Program-made: the position numbers and the translations under genes
Source: Mesorhizobium australicum WSM2073
Lineage (GTDB): Bacteria > Pseudomonadota > Alphaproteobacteria > Rhizobiales > Rhizobiaceae
DNA: 64,000 nucleotides
Direction of reading: 5' to 3'
Assembly: GCF_000230995.2 (NCBI RefSeq)
Contig: NC_019973.1
Location: 1,054,001 to 1,118,000, forward strand
The notes under the pieces: model-generated
Database searches by the model: none
What the model saw: the letters and a program-made list of their open reading frames with translations, nothing else
Told to the model about the DNA's origin: nothing
In this document: in pieces, positions 1 to 7,870 of the stretch
Layout: each line of letters opens with the position of its first letter
Numbering within the stretch: position 1 is the first letter of the stretch

Positions 1-1
1 G

Positions 2-370
2 GTGCCGGTACTGCTGATCGTTCTTCTGGCAGGGATCGAGGACGGCAACTGGTCGATCATTTTCACATTCGACTGGCTGGCCTCCTTCCCGCTCGCCGTG
101 TTGACCGTGGCGATCTGCGCGCTGCTGATCGTCGGCCCGGCGATCTTCGTCGCCGAACGGCTGGCGCTGCGAGGATGGTTCTACTTCGCCGTCACGGGCG
201 CGGTCACGTCGATCGCCTTTGGTGTTTTTGTGCCGGGCTCCGCCGGAGGCTTCGTTTTCAATCCGGGCTTCCTGGGTTTTCTGGCCGCCGCCGGCATTGC
301 CGCCGGCTGGGTCTACTGGCTTCTGGCCGGACGCAGCTCCGGTCGTCTCAAGGGCCATGATCCCCGATGA
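2..370 (+). CDS. small multi-pass membrane protein (5' end probably outside window)
   Basis: An open frame runs from the window edge and ends in PR-stop. Its 122 visible residues hold four hydrophobic stretches, an aromatic/glycine-rich C-terminal half and a final YWLLAGR segment, so it is an integral inner-membrane protein. The first in-frame GTG lies at the second base with no visible ribosome site, so the true start is probably upstream of the window. The next gene overlaps it by ATGA and ends in a similar FYWLAAGR segment, suggesting the two are distant tandem paralogs that are translationally coupled. Function unknown. Confidence 0.6.
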   Translation: MPVLLIVLLAGIEDGNWSIIFTFDWLASFPLAVLTVAICALLIVGPAIFVAERLALRGWFYFAVTGAVTSIAFGVFVPGSAGGFVFNPGFLGFLAAAGIAAGWVYWLLAGRSSGRLKGHDPR

Positions 371-840
371 ACCGTCTCGTCGCCTACATCGTGCGCTTCG
401 CCATCATCCTGTTCGGTTATGCCGTCGCCTCGCTGGCCGCCAGCGCCTTCCTCAACATCCTGTTCCTGGCCTCGCTCGGCTACGCGCCGGCGCAAGCGCA
501 TCCGGCGGCAACGGCATCGCTCTATTTTTCAATTCCCTTCGTCGCCCTGTTCGTCGCCTATTTCGGCTTCATGCCGGCGGCGATCGTCATCCTGATTGCC
601 GAAATCCTCGGCCGGCGCGACTGGTTGTTCTACGCGCTCGCCGGCGCGGTGGTGGCGGGGGTTTTCCTCGGCCTCGTCGACAATGTCCGCGATTCCCCTT
701 TCGCGGTCACCGAAGCCAGCGCCATCATGGCGGTGCTCGGTGGCGGCATGGTCGGCGGGATCTTCTATTGGCTTGCCGCCGGGCGCTGGGCGGGAAGCTG
801 GTGGAAGGTTTCTACTTCGCCTGGGCCGTCAGGATCTTGA
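367..840 (+). CDS. small multi-pass membrane protein
   Basis: This 157-residue protein has about four predicted membrane segments (near residues 8-35, 52-80, 88-108 and 118-140). Its ATG overlaps the stop of the preceding membrane gene (ATGA), indicating translational coupling. The C-terminal tail (after GRWAGSWW) is read from DNA that also encodes the end of the convergent LysE gene, a 29-bp tail-to-tail overlap, so the last dozen residues are probably unconserved. No recognised domain; function unknown. Confidence 0.6.
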   Translation: MNRLVAYIVRFAIILFGYAVASLAASAFLNILFLASLGYAPAQAHPAATASLYFSIPFVALFVAYFGFMPAAIVILIAEILGRRDWLFYALAGAVVAGVFLGLVDNVRDSPFAVTEASAIMAVLGGGMVGGIFYWLAAGRWAGSWWKVSTSPGPSGS

Positions 841-1453
841 GCGCGAACGCCGAGAACACGCCGGCGAAGAGATAGTCGACCACCCGCGTCACACGGGGGC
901 TGGCTTTCATTGCCGCCGAGAATTTTTCCGCCGCCAGCACCATCGGCACCGTCACCGGGATCGACAGCACGATGAACATGGAGCCGAGGAAGAACAGTTT
1001 CCCCGGCGCGTTCGGATCGTGCGCGGAGACGAATTGCGGCAGGAAGGTCATGAAGAACAGGATGATCTTCGGGTTGAGCAAATTGACGCCGAGCCCCGCC
1101 GCCCAGCTGCGCAACAAGGAAATCCGCGGACCGGTCTTCTTTTCCGGCGAGAAAGCCGAGCCCTTGGCGATCGCCTGCCAGGCGAGGAAGACGAGATAGC
1201 CGGCGCCAAAGATCTTCAGCACGAAAAAAGCCATCGGCGAGGCGACGATCAGCGCCGAGACGCCGACCACCACCAGCGTGGTGTGGATCAGCGTGCCGCA
1301 CAGCGCGCCGGCCATCGAGGCGAAGCCGGTGGCGCGGCCCTGGCTCAGCGTGCGCGACACGAACAGCGTCATGTCGGGGCCTGGCGTGATCGCCAGGATC
1401 ACGGTGGCGATGGCGAACTGGATCAGCGTGGTGGTGTCGGGAATGAAGGACAT
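812..1453 (-). CDS. LysE/RhtB family amino-acid exporter
   Basis: A 213-residue inner-membrane protein with the LysE-family pattern: an N-terminal helix ending in the ITPGPDM motif (about residues 22-28), a central LLNPKIILFF segment and about six hydrophobic helices. Length is typical for RhtB/LysE translocators, which export amino acids or homoserine lactone-like metabolites; the substrate cannot be read from sequence. The start is the ATG at 1453. The gene is convergent with the membrane gene to its left and overlaps it by 29 bp. Confidence 0.85.
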   Translation of the reverse strand: MSFIPDTTTLIQFAIATVILAITPGPDMTLFVSRTLSQGRATGFASMAGALCGTLIHTTLVVVGVSALIVASPMAFFVLKIFGAGYLVFLAWQAIAKGSAFSPEKKTGPRISLLRSWAAGLGVNLLNPKIILFFMTFLPQFVSAHDPNAPGKLFFLGSMFIVLSIPVTVPMVLAAEKFSAAMKASPRVTRVVDYLFAGVFSAFALKILTAQAK

Positions 1454-1779
1454 GGCGGGCCCCGGGGGAACGCGTCGGCTATACAGGACCCGTCTCGCCG
1501 GCGCCAGATGGGGCCAGCGCGTCCTTCCGTGGAGTTGGAGCGGTTCGGCCAGTTTCGCCAGCTTACATTTCGCCAGCTTACAGGCGGCGTTCTTGAGCGC
1601 CTGGTAACCGGCGGCATGGCCCCGGGATCGGTCCTCCCGATCAAGCCCGGCGTCGCACTGCCGCGCTGGATCAGCAACCTTGCGCCGCGTGCGCTTGCTC
1701 GCTTTGCCGTTCCTGCTAAAAGGCGCTCCGACAATCCGTGACGCCTTGCCTCAGGCGTCCGCTTTCCGACGGAGCAGAA
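1454..1779. other. 326-bp intergenic region upstream of argG
   Basis: This gap separates the divergent LysE and argG genes and should hold both promoters. No credible small gene is seen. It contains an exact 15-bp tandem duplication (1553-1582) and, just before the argG ribosome site, a hairpin with arms GACGCC (1740-1745) and GGCGTC (1754-1759). No recognised riboswitch or clear sigma-70 promoter was found. Confidence 0.5.
1553..1582. repeat. exact 15-bp tandem duplication
   Basis: The unit TTTCGCCAGCTTACA occurs twice back to back (1553-1567 and 1568-1582) in the region upstream of argG. It looks like a recent replication-slippage duplication; no function is evident. Confidence 0.85.
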
Positions 1780-3003
1780 ATGTCCAAGATCAAAGACGTC
1801 AAGAAGGTCGTGCTCGCCTATTCCGGCGGCCTCGACACATCCATCATTCTGAAATGGCTGCAGACCGAACTCGGGGCCGAAGTCGTCACCTTCACCGCCG
1901 ATCTCGGCCAGGGCGGCGAACTGGAGCCGGCGCGCCGCAAGGCCGAGATGATGGGGATCAAGGACATCCGCGTCGTCGACGTACGCGAGGAATTCGTCGC
2001 CGACTTCGTCTTCCCTATGTTCCGCGCCAACACCGTCTATGAAGGCACCTATCTCTTGGGCACCTCGATCGCGCGGCCGCTGATCTCCAAGCACCTGGTC
2101 GAGATCGCCAGGGAAACCGGCGCCGACGCCATCGCGCATGGCGCCACCGGCAAGGGCAACGACCAGGTCCGTTTCGAGCTTTCGGCCTATGCGCTCAACC
2201 CCGACATCAAGGTCATTGCGCCGTGGCGCGACTGGTCGTTCAAGTCGCGCACCGACTTGATGAACTTCGCCGAACAGCACCAGATCCCGGTGCCGAAGGA
2301 CAAGAGGGGCGACGCACCGTTCTCCGTCGACGCAAATCTGCTGCACTCGTCCTCCGAGGGCAAGGTGCTGGAAGACCCATGGAGCGAGCCGCCGGAATTC
2401 GTGCATCAGCGCACCGTGTCGCCGATGGACGCGCCGGATGCCGTCACCGAGATCGAGATCGAATTCCTGAAGGGCGACCCGGTCGCGCTCAACGGCAAGA
2501 AGCTGTCGCCGGCCACTATGCTGGCGGCGCTCAACGATCTCGGCCGCGACAATGGCATAGGCCGGCTCGACCTGGTCGAGAACCGTTTCGTCGGCATGAA
2601 ATCGCGAGGCGTGTATGAAACGCCGGGCGGCACCATCCTGATCGTGGCCCATCGCGCCATTGAATCGATCACGCTCGACCGGGGTGCCGCGCACCTCAAG
2701 GACGAGTTCATGCCGCGCTACGCGGAGCTCATCTACAACGGCTTCTGGTTCTCGCCCGAGCGCCTGATGCTGCAGGCGATGATCGACAAGAGCCAGGAAG
2801 ACGTCGAAGGCACGGTGCGGCTGAAGCTCTACAAGGGCAATGTCATGGTTACCGGCCGCAAATCTGGGAAGACGCTCTATTCCGACGCGCTAGTCACCTT
2901 CGAGGACGACCGTGGCGCCTATGACCAGAAGGACGCCGCCGGCTTCATCCGCCTCAATGCGCTGAGGCTGCGGACATTGGCCGCGCGCAACCGCAACAGC
3001 TAG
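1780..3003 (+). CDS. argG: argininosuccinate synthase
   Basis: Cytosolic enzyme joining citrulline and aspartate with ATP to make argininosuccinate, the penultimate step of arginine synthesis. The N-terminus carries the ATP-pyrophosphatase loop (AYSGGLDTS, about residues 11-19), followed by family-typical stretches such as [14 protein letters not shown]. The 407-residue length is normal for bacterial ArgG. The ATG at 1780 is chosen because GGAG sits 6-9 bases upstream and the protein then begins [17 protein letters not shown], as in rhizobial homologs. A small secreted protein follows 5 bp downstream. Confidence 0.97.
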   Translation: MSKIKDVKKVVLAYSGGLDTSIILKWLQTELGAEVVTFTADLGQGGELEPARRKAEMMGIKDIRVVDVREEFVADFVFPMFRANTVYEGTYLLGTSIARPLISKHLVEIARETGADAIAHGATGKGNDQVRFELSAYALNPDIKVIAPWRDWSFKSRTDLMNFAEQHQIPVPKDKRGDAPFSVDANLLHSSSEGKVLEDPWSEPPEFVHQRTVSPMDAPDAVTEIEIEFLKGDPVALNGKKLSPATMLAALNDLGRDNGIGRLDLVENRFVGMKSRGVYETPGGTILIVAHRAIESITLDRGAAHLKDEFMPRYAELIYNGFWFSPERLMLQAMIDKSQEDVEGTVRLKLYKGNVMVTGRKSGKTLYSDALVTFEDDRGAYDQKDAAGFIRLNALRLRTLAARNRNS

Positions 3004-3008
3004 ACGGA

Positions 3009-3530
3009 ATGCGCAGTCTCGGTCGATGCCTGGTGCCGCTGCTCTTTCTGGCGGCGCCGGTTGCCGCCGGGGACTTCGCGCCCACCTCCCTGGACCTCGC
3101 CGCCCTCATCGAATGCAGGGCCGATCTGCCGGCGTATAATGGTCTTGCCCTCTGGCTGGGCGGTGAGCCAGACGCGGCGCAGACCCTTGGCTGGAAGGAG
3201 GTCGCTTCCGGCAATCCCTTCCTGCGGCAGTATCGATTGTCGGCCCCGGTCCATGTCTTCGGGCGCGAGACCGCGACGATCGTCTTTACCGCGACAGGGC
3301 CGATGGCCGTGCTTGATGGCATCGCCGCGCCGGACCTCGCCCGCCAGCTCGACGTCCCGGCGACGGTCTCGACGCCGGACAAGTTCCTCGGCGAGAAGGT
3401 CATGGCCGAAAGCAGCGAGGACGCCGGCGGCGTGAGCCTTGCCACGCGCATCACGCTCAACGTCTCGACCGTCGAGTCCCACCCCGGCAGGACGCTGGCC
3501 GGCTGTTCCTATGCGCTCGACGTGAAATGA
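3009..3530 (+). CDS. hypothetical secreted protein
   Basis: A 173-residue protein with a clear signal peptide (MRSLGRCLVPLLFLAAPVAA, cleavage near residue 20) and a soluble remainder with two cysteines (Cys36 and one near the C-terminus, in LAGCSYAL) that could pair in the periplasm. No family is recognised. It begins 5 bp after argG and ends one base before a strong rho-independent terminator, so it is probably the last gene of an argG transcript. Confidence 0.7.
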   Translation: MRSLGRCLVPLLFLAAPVAAGDFAPTSLDLAALIECRADLPAYNGLALWLGGEPDAAQTLGWKEVASGNPFLRQYRLSAPVHVFGRETATIVFTATGPMAVLDGIAAPDLARQLDVPATVSTPDKFLGEKVMAESSEDAGGVSLATRITLNVSTVESHPGRTLAGCSYALDVK

Positions 3531-3555
3531 AACCCGGCGCGGTGGCCGGGTTTTT
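3531..3555 (+). terminator. rho-independent terminator
   Basis: Perfect 8-bp stem (AACCCGGC at 3531-3538, GCCGGGTT at 3545-3552) with a 6-nt loop, running into a T tract, directly after the secreted-protein stop. It would end the argG transcript before the convergent transglycosylase gene. Confidence 0.85.
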
Positions 3556-3578
3556 CGTTCAATGGCCGTGCGGATCGA

Positions 3579-4376
3579 TCAATCAGCGTCGATCGCGGTG
3601 GCGATGCGGGCGATGGCCTGCTGATAGACGCTTGCCGAATTCCAGCCGGCGATCGCGCCCATATTCGACTGCGCGCTGGCGCCAGCCCGCCAGCCGTGAC
3701 CCTTGAGGAAGTTGGCGGTGGAGGCCAAAGCGATCGCCTTGTCGCGCAGGTTTCCGCTGCCTACCGCATACTTCAAGACATTTCCGGGCAGGAACTGCGT
3801 GTGGCCGATCTCGCCATGCATGGCGCCGACCGACGAGGCGGTCAACGCTCCGCGATCAACCAGCTTCAGGGCCGCGATGGCATGCGGGTGAAAATAGTCG
3901 GGCCGGCGGCAATCATAGGCAAGCGTCACAATGGCGGAGACTGTGTTCTGGTTGCCCATGGAAGCACCGAAGCCGGTTTCCATGCCCCAGATGGCGAGCA
4001 GCACGCCCGGCGACACGCCGTAGTTGGCTTCAATCTGGTTGAACAGCGCTGCGTTCGACTTCTTCAGCGAACGGCCCTTGGAGATGATCGCCGACCCGCC
4101 GCGGCGTTTCATGAAATCGTCCACCGAGCCGCTGAAAGCCTTGTGGATGGCGCGGTCGGCGGAGATCGTCCTTGTTGCGTAGGTCGCGCCGGCCAGAGCG
4201 GCCAGACCCCTCGACCCGACACCTTCGGACTTGGCCTCGGCGGCGAAGTCCTGTTTCCAGGCGTCGAAGCCGGCGCCGGTCTTGCCGCAGCTGGCCGCCG
4301 CTTGCGCGCCGGTTGCCAGCCCGAGCACTGCCACCACCGCCGCCGCTAAAATCCTACCCTTGGCACGAAATGCCAT
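3579..4376 (-). CDS. lytic murein transglycosylase (MltB-like, GH103)
   Basis: A 265-residue periplasmic enzyme expected to cleave peptidoglycan glycan strands to 1,6-anhydromuropeptides. It has an N-terminal signal sequence (hydrophobic residues 9-27, cleavage near AQA-A) and the SLT_2/MltB core: WGMETGFG with the catalytic Glu near residue 133, and GEIGHTQFLPGN downstream. The start at 4376 is preferred because AGGAGA lies 6-11 bases upstream and the signal peptide follows at once; an in-frame ATG at 4436 has no such site. No C-terminal peptidoglycan-binding domain is present. Confidence 0.88.
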   Translation of the reverse strand: MAFRAKGRILAAAVVAVLGLATGAQAAASCGKTGAGFDAWKQDFAAEAKSEGVGSRGLAALAGATYATRTISADRAIHKAFSGSVDDFMKRRGGSAIISKGRSLKKSNAALFNQIEANYGVSPGVLLAIWGMETGFGASMGNQNTVSAIVTLAYDCRRPDYFHPHAIAALKLVDRGALTASSVGAMHGEIGHTQFLPGNVLKYAVGSGNLRDKAIALASTANFLKGHGWRAGASAQSNMGAIAGWNSASVYQQAIARIATAIDAD

Positions 4377-4687
4377 GTTGTTCTCCTGGTTGCCTGATTC
4401 ACGTCCCGTTTGCGAATTTGCCAGCGAAACGCGCATTTGTCACCGTCTGTGGCGCGATGCTGGCGAATGCCGGGGAATTTGCCTACGATCAAGTGATTAT
4501 TATGGCGAGTGTCAGGCATGAAAGACGCTGATGCCGCCCATGGACCGGGGCAGGCGCGCCTGGACCGGCGAAGCAAAATAGTCGCGCTGGACCGCGGAAC
4601 ACCGGCCGGTGGTTCGCGTTTGGGCACGGGCCGCCATGCATCCCTTTCAGATGAATCATACATCCCTTCTGACGAATTGAGACCGAG
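4377..4687. other. 311-bp divergent intergenic region
   Basis: This lies between the divergent transglycosylase and metallopeptidase genes. No convincing gene is seen; a short frame beginning at 4509 ends without a recognisable protein. Two imperfect copies of a CATCCCTT-containing 20-bp motif (about 4640-4680) lie just upstream of the metallopeptidase start and may be regulatory. No hairpin terminator or clear promoter is visible. Confidence 0.4.
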
Positions 4688-5785
4688 ATGAAACTTTTCG
4701 ACTGCCCGCATTGCGGCCACCGTCTCTATTTCGAGAATGCCCAGTGCCTGAACTGCAGCAGTCTCGTGCTCTATGATCCCGAGGGCGCGCGCTTTGTCTT
4801 GTCCGGCGTCGACGGCGCGATCCAGTGCACCAATGCCGACGAATGCGCCTGCAACTGGATGGCCGAGCCGGGACAGGTCTTCTGCCGTGCCTGCGTGCTG
4901 AACCAGCTGATCCCCGATCTCTCGGTCGACGGCAATCGCCGCCGCTGGATTCGCGTCGAGGCGGCGAAGAAGCGCGCCATCTATTCGCTGCTCGCCTTCG
5001 GCCTGCCGGTGGCGCCCAAGCAGAGCCCGACGGACGAGATCGGGCTGGCCTTCGACTTCCTCGCCGATCCGATCGGCGGCGGCCCGGGCGGCGAACGGAT
5101 TCTCACTGGTCACGACAACGGCCTGATCACGCTGAACGTCGCCGAAGCCGATTCAGCCGAGCGCGAAAAACGTCGCGTCCAGATGGGTGAGAATTACCGC
5201 ACGCTGCTCGGCCATTTCCGCCACGAGCTCGGCCACTATTACTGGGACCGCCTGATCCGCGACGATCCGCAAAGGCTGGAAGCGTTCCGCGCCTTGTTCG
5301 GCGACGAGCGTGCCGACTACGAACAGGCGCTGAAGGCCTATTACGCCAATGGCGCGGCGCCCGATTGGCAGCAAGACCACATCTCGGCCTACGCCACCTC
5401 GCATCCGTGGGAGGACTGGGCCGAGACCTGGGCCCACCACCTGCACATTACCGACACGCTGGAGATGGTCCATGCGTTGAACTTCCCGCTCGGCCGGCTG
5501 GAGACGGTGGAGACGAACGAACTGCCGCAGGGCGATACCGGGGGCGAGCCGCAGGCAGCACCCTCGGAGCCCGCCAACACACCCGAGCCCTTCGACAATA
5601 TCCTTGTCCGCTGGCTGGTGCTGTCGGAAGCCTCCAATTCGATCAACCGCTGCATGGGCCTACCCGACCTCTACCCCTTCGTCATTTCGGACGCGACCGC
5701 GCGGAAACTGGCGTTCGTACACGATCTTCTGACCGGCTTGCCGATGGAGGCCGGAACAAATCGTGAGTTGGCTCGCGCATTTTAG
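4688..5785 (+). CDS. zinc-ribbon putative zinc metallopeptidase
   Basis: A 365-residue soluble protein with no signal peptide. The N-terminus holds a cysteine-rich zinc ribbon (Cys6, Cys9, Cys20, Cys23, then a second cluster Cys47-Cys69). A zincin active site HELGH follows at residues 179-183, and a WEDWAETWAHHLH segment lies about 45 residues later and probably supplies the third zinc ligand. This layout matches the putative zinc-binding metallopeptidase family (Peptidase_Mx type), whose substrates are unknown. It is transcribed divergently from the transglycosylase. Confidence 0.8.
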   Translation: MKLFDCPHCGHRLYFENAQCLNCSSLVLYDPEGARFVLSGVDGAIQCTNADECACNWMAEPGQVFCRACVLNQLIPDLSVDGNRRRWIRVEAAKKRAIYSLLAFGLPVAPKQSPTDEIGLAFDFLADPIGGGPGGERILTGHDNGLITLNVAEADSAEREKRRVQMGENYRTLLGHFRHELGHYYWDRLIRDDPQRLEAFRALFGDERADYEQALKAYYANGAAPDWQQDHISAYATSHPWEDWAETWAHHLHITDTLEMVHALNFPLGRLETVETNELPQGDTGGEPQAAPSEPANTPEPFDNILVRWLVLSEASNSINRCMGLPDLYPFVISDATARKLAFVHDLLTGLPMEAGTNRELARAF

Positions 5786-5847
5786 CCGGAACGCATGCGC
5801 TGCTGTCCCGTTGTCACCGCCGAGGGACTGTGAAACGGAGAGAACCC

Positions 5848-6447
5848 ATGAAATCCTTATTGTTTCCCGCAATAGCCGGGATGCTGACCGCAATGTCGGG
5901 CGCGGCATTGGCCGATACCGCTGTCTCGGCAGTCACCGATCTCAACGTGCGTGCCGGTCCCGGCCCGCAATATCCTGTCATTGGCGTTCTCGCCGCAGGC
6001 CAGTCGGCGACGCTCAACGGCTGCATCGAAAACAGCAAATGGTGCACCATCGCCGAAGCTGGCGGCCAGGGCTGGGTCTATTCCGACTACGTCACCGCCG
6101 ATTTCGGCGGCAGCCGCGTGGTGCTGACGCAGCGCCGCTCCGCCGTTGCCGTGGTCTCGCCGCCGGACGACATCGGCAACTATTCGACCGACTATACCGG
6201 TGCGATCATTTCCAGCGATCCGGTGGTTGGCGACTTTCCAGCGCCGCCGGCCGCGGTACGGACCTATGTCGACACCCATCGCCTCGACCCCGTCTATCTC
6301 GACGGCGAGGTGGTCACCGGCGCGACCCTGCCCGATACGGTCGAGCTGCGCGAAATTCCTGACTACAACTACCGCTATGTCTATGTGAACGGCCAGCGGG
6401 CGCTGATCGATCCGCAGACACGGCGCATCATGTACGTCGTGCGTTGA
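5848..6447 (+). CDS. secreted SH3-domain / DUF1236 protein
   Basis: A 199-residue exported protein. A signal peptide (to about ALA at residue 21) is followed by a bacterial SH3 domain (about 24-90, with LNVRAGPGPQYPVIG and a WCTIAEAGGQGWVYSDY segment). A C-terminal DUF1236-type module comes next (about 130-199, with AVRTYV, ELREIPDYNYRYVYVNGQ and a final MYVV). SH3b domains usually bind peptidoglycan or proteins, so an envelope role is likely. ATG 5848 is chosen over a GTG at 5830 because GGAGAG precedes it and the signal peptide then starts at residue 1. Confidence 0.82.
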   Translation: MKSLLFPAIAGMLTAMSGAALADTAVSAVTDLNVRAGPGPQYPVIGVLAAGQSATLNGCIENSKWCTIAEAGGQGWVYSDYVTADFGGSRVVLTQRRSAVAVVSPPDDIGNYSTDYTGAIISSDPVVGDFPAPPAAVRTYVDTHRLDPVYLDGEVVTGATLPDTVELREIPDYNYRYVYVNGQRALIDPQTRRIMYVVR

Positions 6448-6619
6448 CGCGATGCCGGCGGTCGCCGAAGCGGCCGCCGGCGAAACCTGGATTGGCCCCC
6501 GCGGCAGGCTGGCCCGCGCCTGCGTTCCGTGGGTGTGCGCGTATTCCTGCTGATATCGATTCCGGTTCCCGAAGCCATCAGCTGGATCAAGCAGCGATGG
6601 ATTGGGATCGAGGACAAGC

Positions 6620-7576
6620 GTGACGATCGACGACACCGCCTTCGAGCGCTATCGCAACACGCCGAACGCCAGGACGACCTTGCCGCGCCTGTTGCTGGGA
6701 ACGCTGATCGCCGTCCTGTTCTGGGCCGCCACCACCGCGGCCGTGCTGTTCGGTGGCACCCATGTTTACTTCGCCTGGCAGGGGGCGGCGGCTTCGCCAC
6801 ACGGCGTGGAAGGTTTTCTCGCCTCGCCCGTCGGCATCCTCTGCGCGCTCGCCTCTTTCGCCGGGATCTGGATCGGCCTGTGGATCGTGATGCGCTGGGT
6901 GCATGGCGAGCCGCTGTCGGCGCTGCTTGGCGCCGGCCGCCGCGTAGCGCGACCGGACTTCCTCAAGGGGCTGATCGCGGTGCTGATCACGTCGGCCTTG
7001 TCCGAAATCCTGCTCTATCTGCTGCAGCCCGGCATTGCGCGCGGCACGATCAGCCTGTCGTCATGGCTGCTGTTCGCGATCCCAATCGCCACGCTCACCT
7101 TGCTGCAGACTTCGTCGGAGGAGGTGCTGTTTCGCGGCTATCTGCTGCGTGGCCTGGCCAATCGGTTCAGAAGCCCGTGCGTCTGGGCGCTGCTGCCCGG
7201 CCTGCTGTTCACCTCGCTGCACTGGAGCGGCGGTTCGTCGGCCGCCATCAACGCCAGCGTGCTGGTGTCGATCGCTGCCTTCGCGCTGCTTCTGACCCTC
7301 GTGGTCTACGCCACCGGCAATCTCGGCGCGGCACTTGGCGCCCATCTTGGCAACAACCTCACCGGCTTCCTGCTGATCTCGCATCAGGAGAGCTACAATT
7401 CCTTCGCCTTGTTCACTGCAAAGCCGCTCGAGGGACCGGGCTGGATGATATCGGATGCCATCCTCATTGCGCTCATCGGTATTGCCTGCAGCCTGCTGAC
7501 GATTGTTTTGCTGCTGCATCCGCGCTCGCCGCTGAGGGTCTCAGCCCAGGTCCCCAACGGCCCGAGCACGGCCTGA
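6620..7576 (+). CDS. CPBP family intramembrane metalloprotease
   Basis: A roughly 318-residue multi-pass membrane protein with the CPBP (Abi/CAAX protease-like) signature: SSEEVLFRGYLLRG near residue 165, FTSLHW near 195 and HLGNN near 235. These supply the paired glutamates and histidines of the intramembrane zinc site. Substrates of bacterial CPBP proteins are mostly unknown; some process peptides or bacteriocins. GTG 6620 is preferred because GAGGA lies 6-10 bases upstream; a TTG at 6602 is the alternative. Confidence 0.8.
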   Translation: MTIDDTAFERYRNTPNARTTLPRLLLGTLIAVLFWAATTAAVLFGGTHVYFAWQGAAASPHGVEGFLASPVGILCALASFAGIWIGLWIVMRWVHGEPLSALLGAGRRVARPDFLKGLIAVLITSALSEILLYLLQPGIARGTISLSSWLLFAIPIATLTLLQTSSEEVLFRGYLLRGLANRFRSPCVWALLPGLLFTSLHWSGGSSAAINASVLVSIAAFALLLTLVVYATGNLGAALGAHLGNNLTGFLLISHQESYNSFALFTAKPLEGPGWMISDAILIALIGIACSLLTIVLLLHPRSPLRVSAQVPNGPSTA

Positions 7577-7612
7577 TCGCGGCCCGGGAAACGGCGCGGC
7601 ACCGGCCTTGCC

Positions 7613-7641
7613 TTGACTCTCGCGCCAAATTCCTGTCTACA
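7613..7641 (+). promoter_or_regulatory. putative sigma-70 promoter upstream of ffh
   Basis: TTGACT (7613-7618) and TCTACA (7636-7641) are separated by exactly 17 bp, a good match to a housekeeping promoter. It would start transcription near 7648, more than 220 bp before the ffh start, and just ahead of a structured segment ending in a terminator-like hairpin. Confidence 0.5.
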
Positions 7642-7647
7642 GCCCAC

Positions 7648-7775
7648 CAATTCCGCGACGAGTATCCCTCCGAGCAAGCCGACCAGGATGCCGAAACCTC
7701 TTTGAGGCCGAGTGCTGTAAACAGATCCTGGAGGCCAACACCCGGCAGCGCTGTGCGCCCCCGGGTGCTTTTTGG
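7648..7775 (+). ncRNA. candidate structured small RNA or ffh leader RNA
   Basis: Between the promoter-like site and the T-tract the sequence can form a 7-bp stem (CCAGGAT 7683-7689 with ATCCTGG 7725-7731). This encloses a small hairpin (CCTC 7697-7700 with GAGG 7704-7707). A terminator hairpin follows (7739-7767). It contains no open frame of note. It lacks the GGAA-loop consensus of SRP RNA, so it is not 4.5S RNA. It is either an independent RNA of about 125 nt or the 5' leader of ffh with an attenuator. Inferred from sequence only. Confidence 0.35.
7739..7775 (+). terminator. rho-independent terminator-like hairpin upstream of ffh
   Basis: Arms CACCCGG (7739-7745) and CCGGGTG (7761-7767) pair perfectly and are followed by CTTTTTGG. 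The 15-nt loop is long but the stem and T-run fit an intrinsic terminator. It could end the candidate small RNA or attenuate readthrough into ffh. Confidence 0.5.
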
Positions 7776-7781
7776 TTTTGG

Positions 7782-7815
7782 GCTTTTGCTTGGACTGGCT
7801 TTTGCTTGGAGACTG
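7782..7815. repeat. imperfect 16/18-bp tandem duplication
   Basis: GCTTTTGCTTGGACTG (7782-7797) is followed by a second copy with two extra bases (7798-7815). It lies between the terminator-like hairpin and the ffh ribosome site. A separate short palindrome (GGCACC 7838-7843 with GGTGCC 7848-7853) follows it. Confidence 0.7.
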
Positions 7816-7870
7816 GGCGCGAACGCATTACCTCTCGGGCACCATCCGGTGCCAGGGAAAAGGAAAACGA

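Noticed and set aside
7648..7775. SRP (4.5S) RNA gene next to ffh
   Set aside because: The GGAA-capped helix and GGAAGGAAGCAGCC-type signature of SRP RNA are absent from both strands of this interval.
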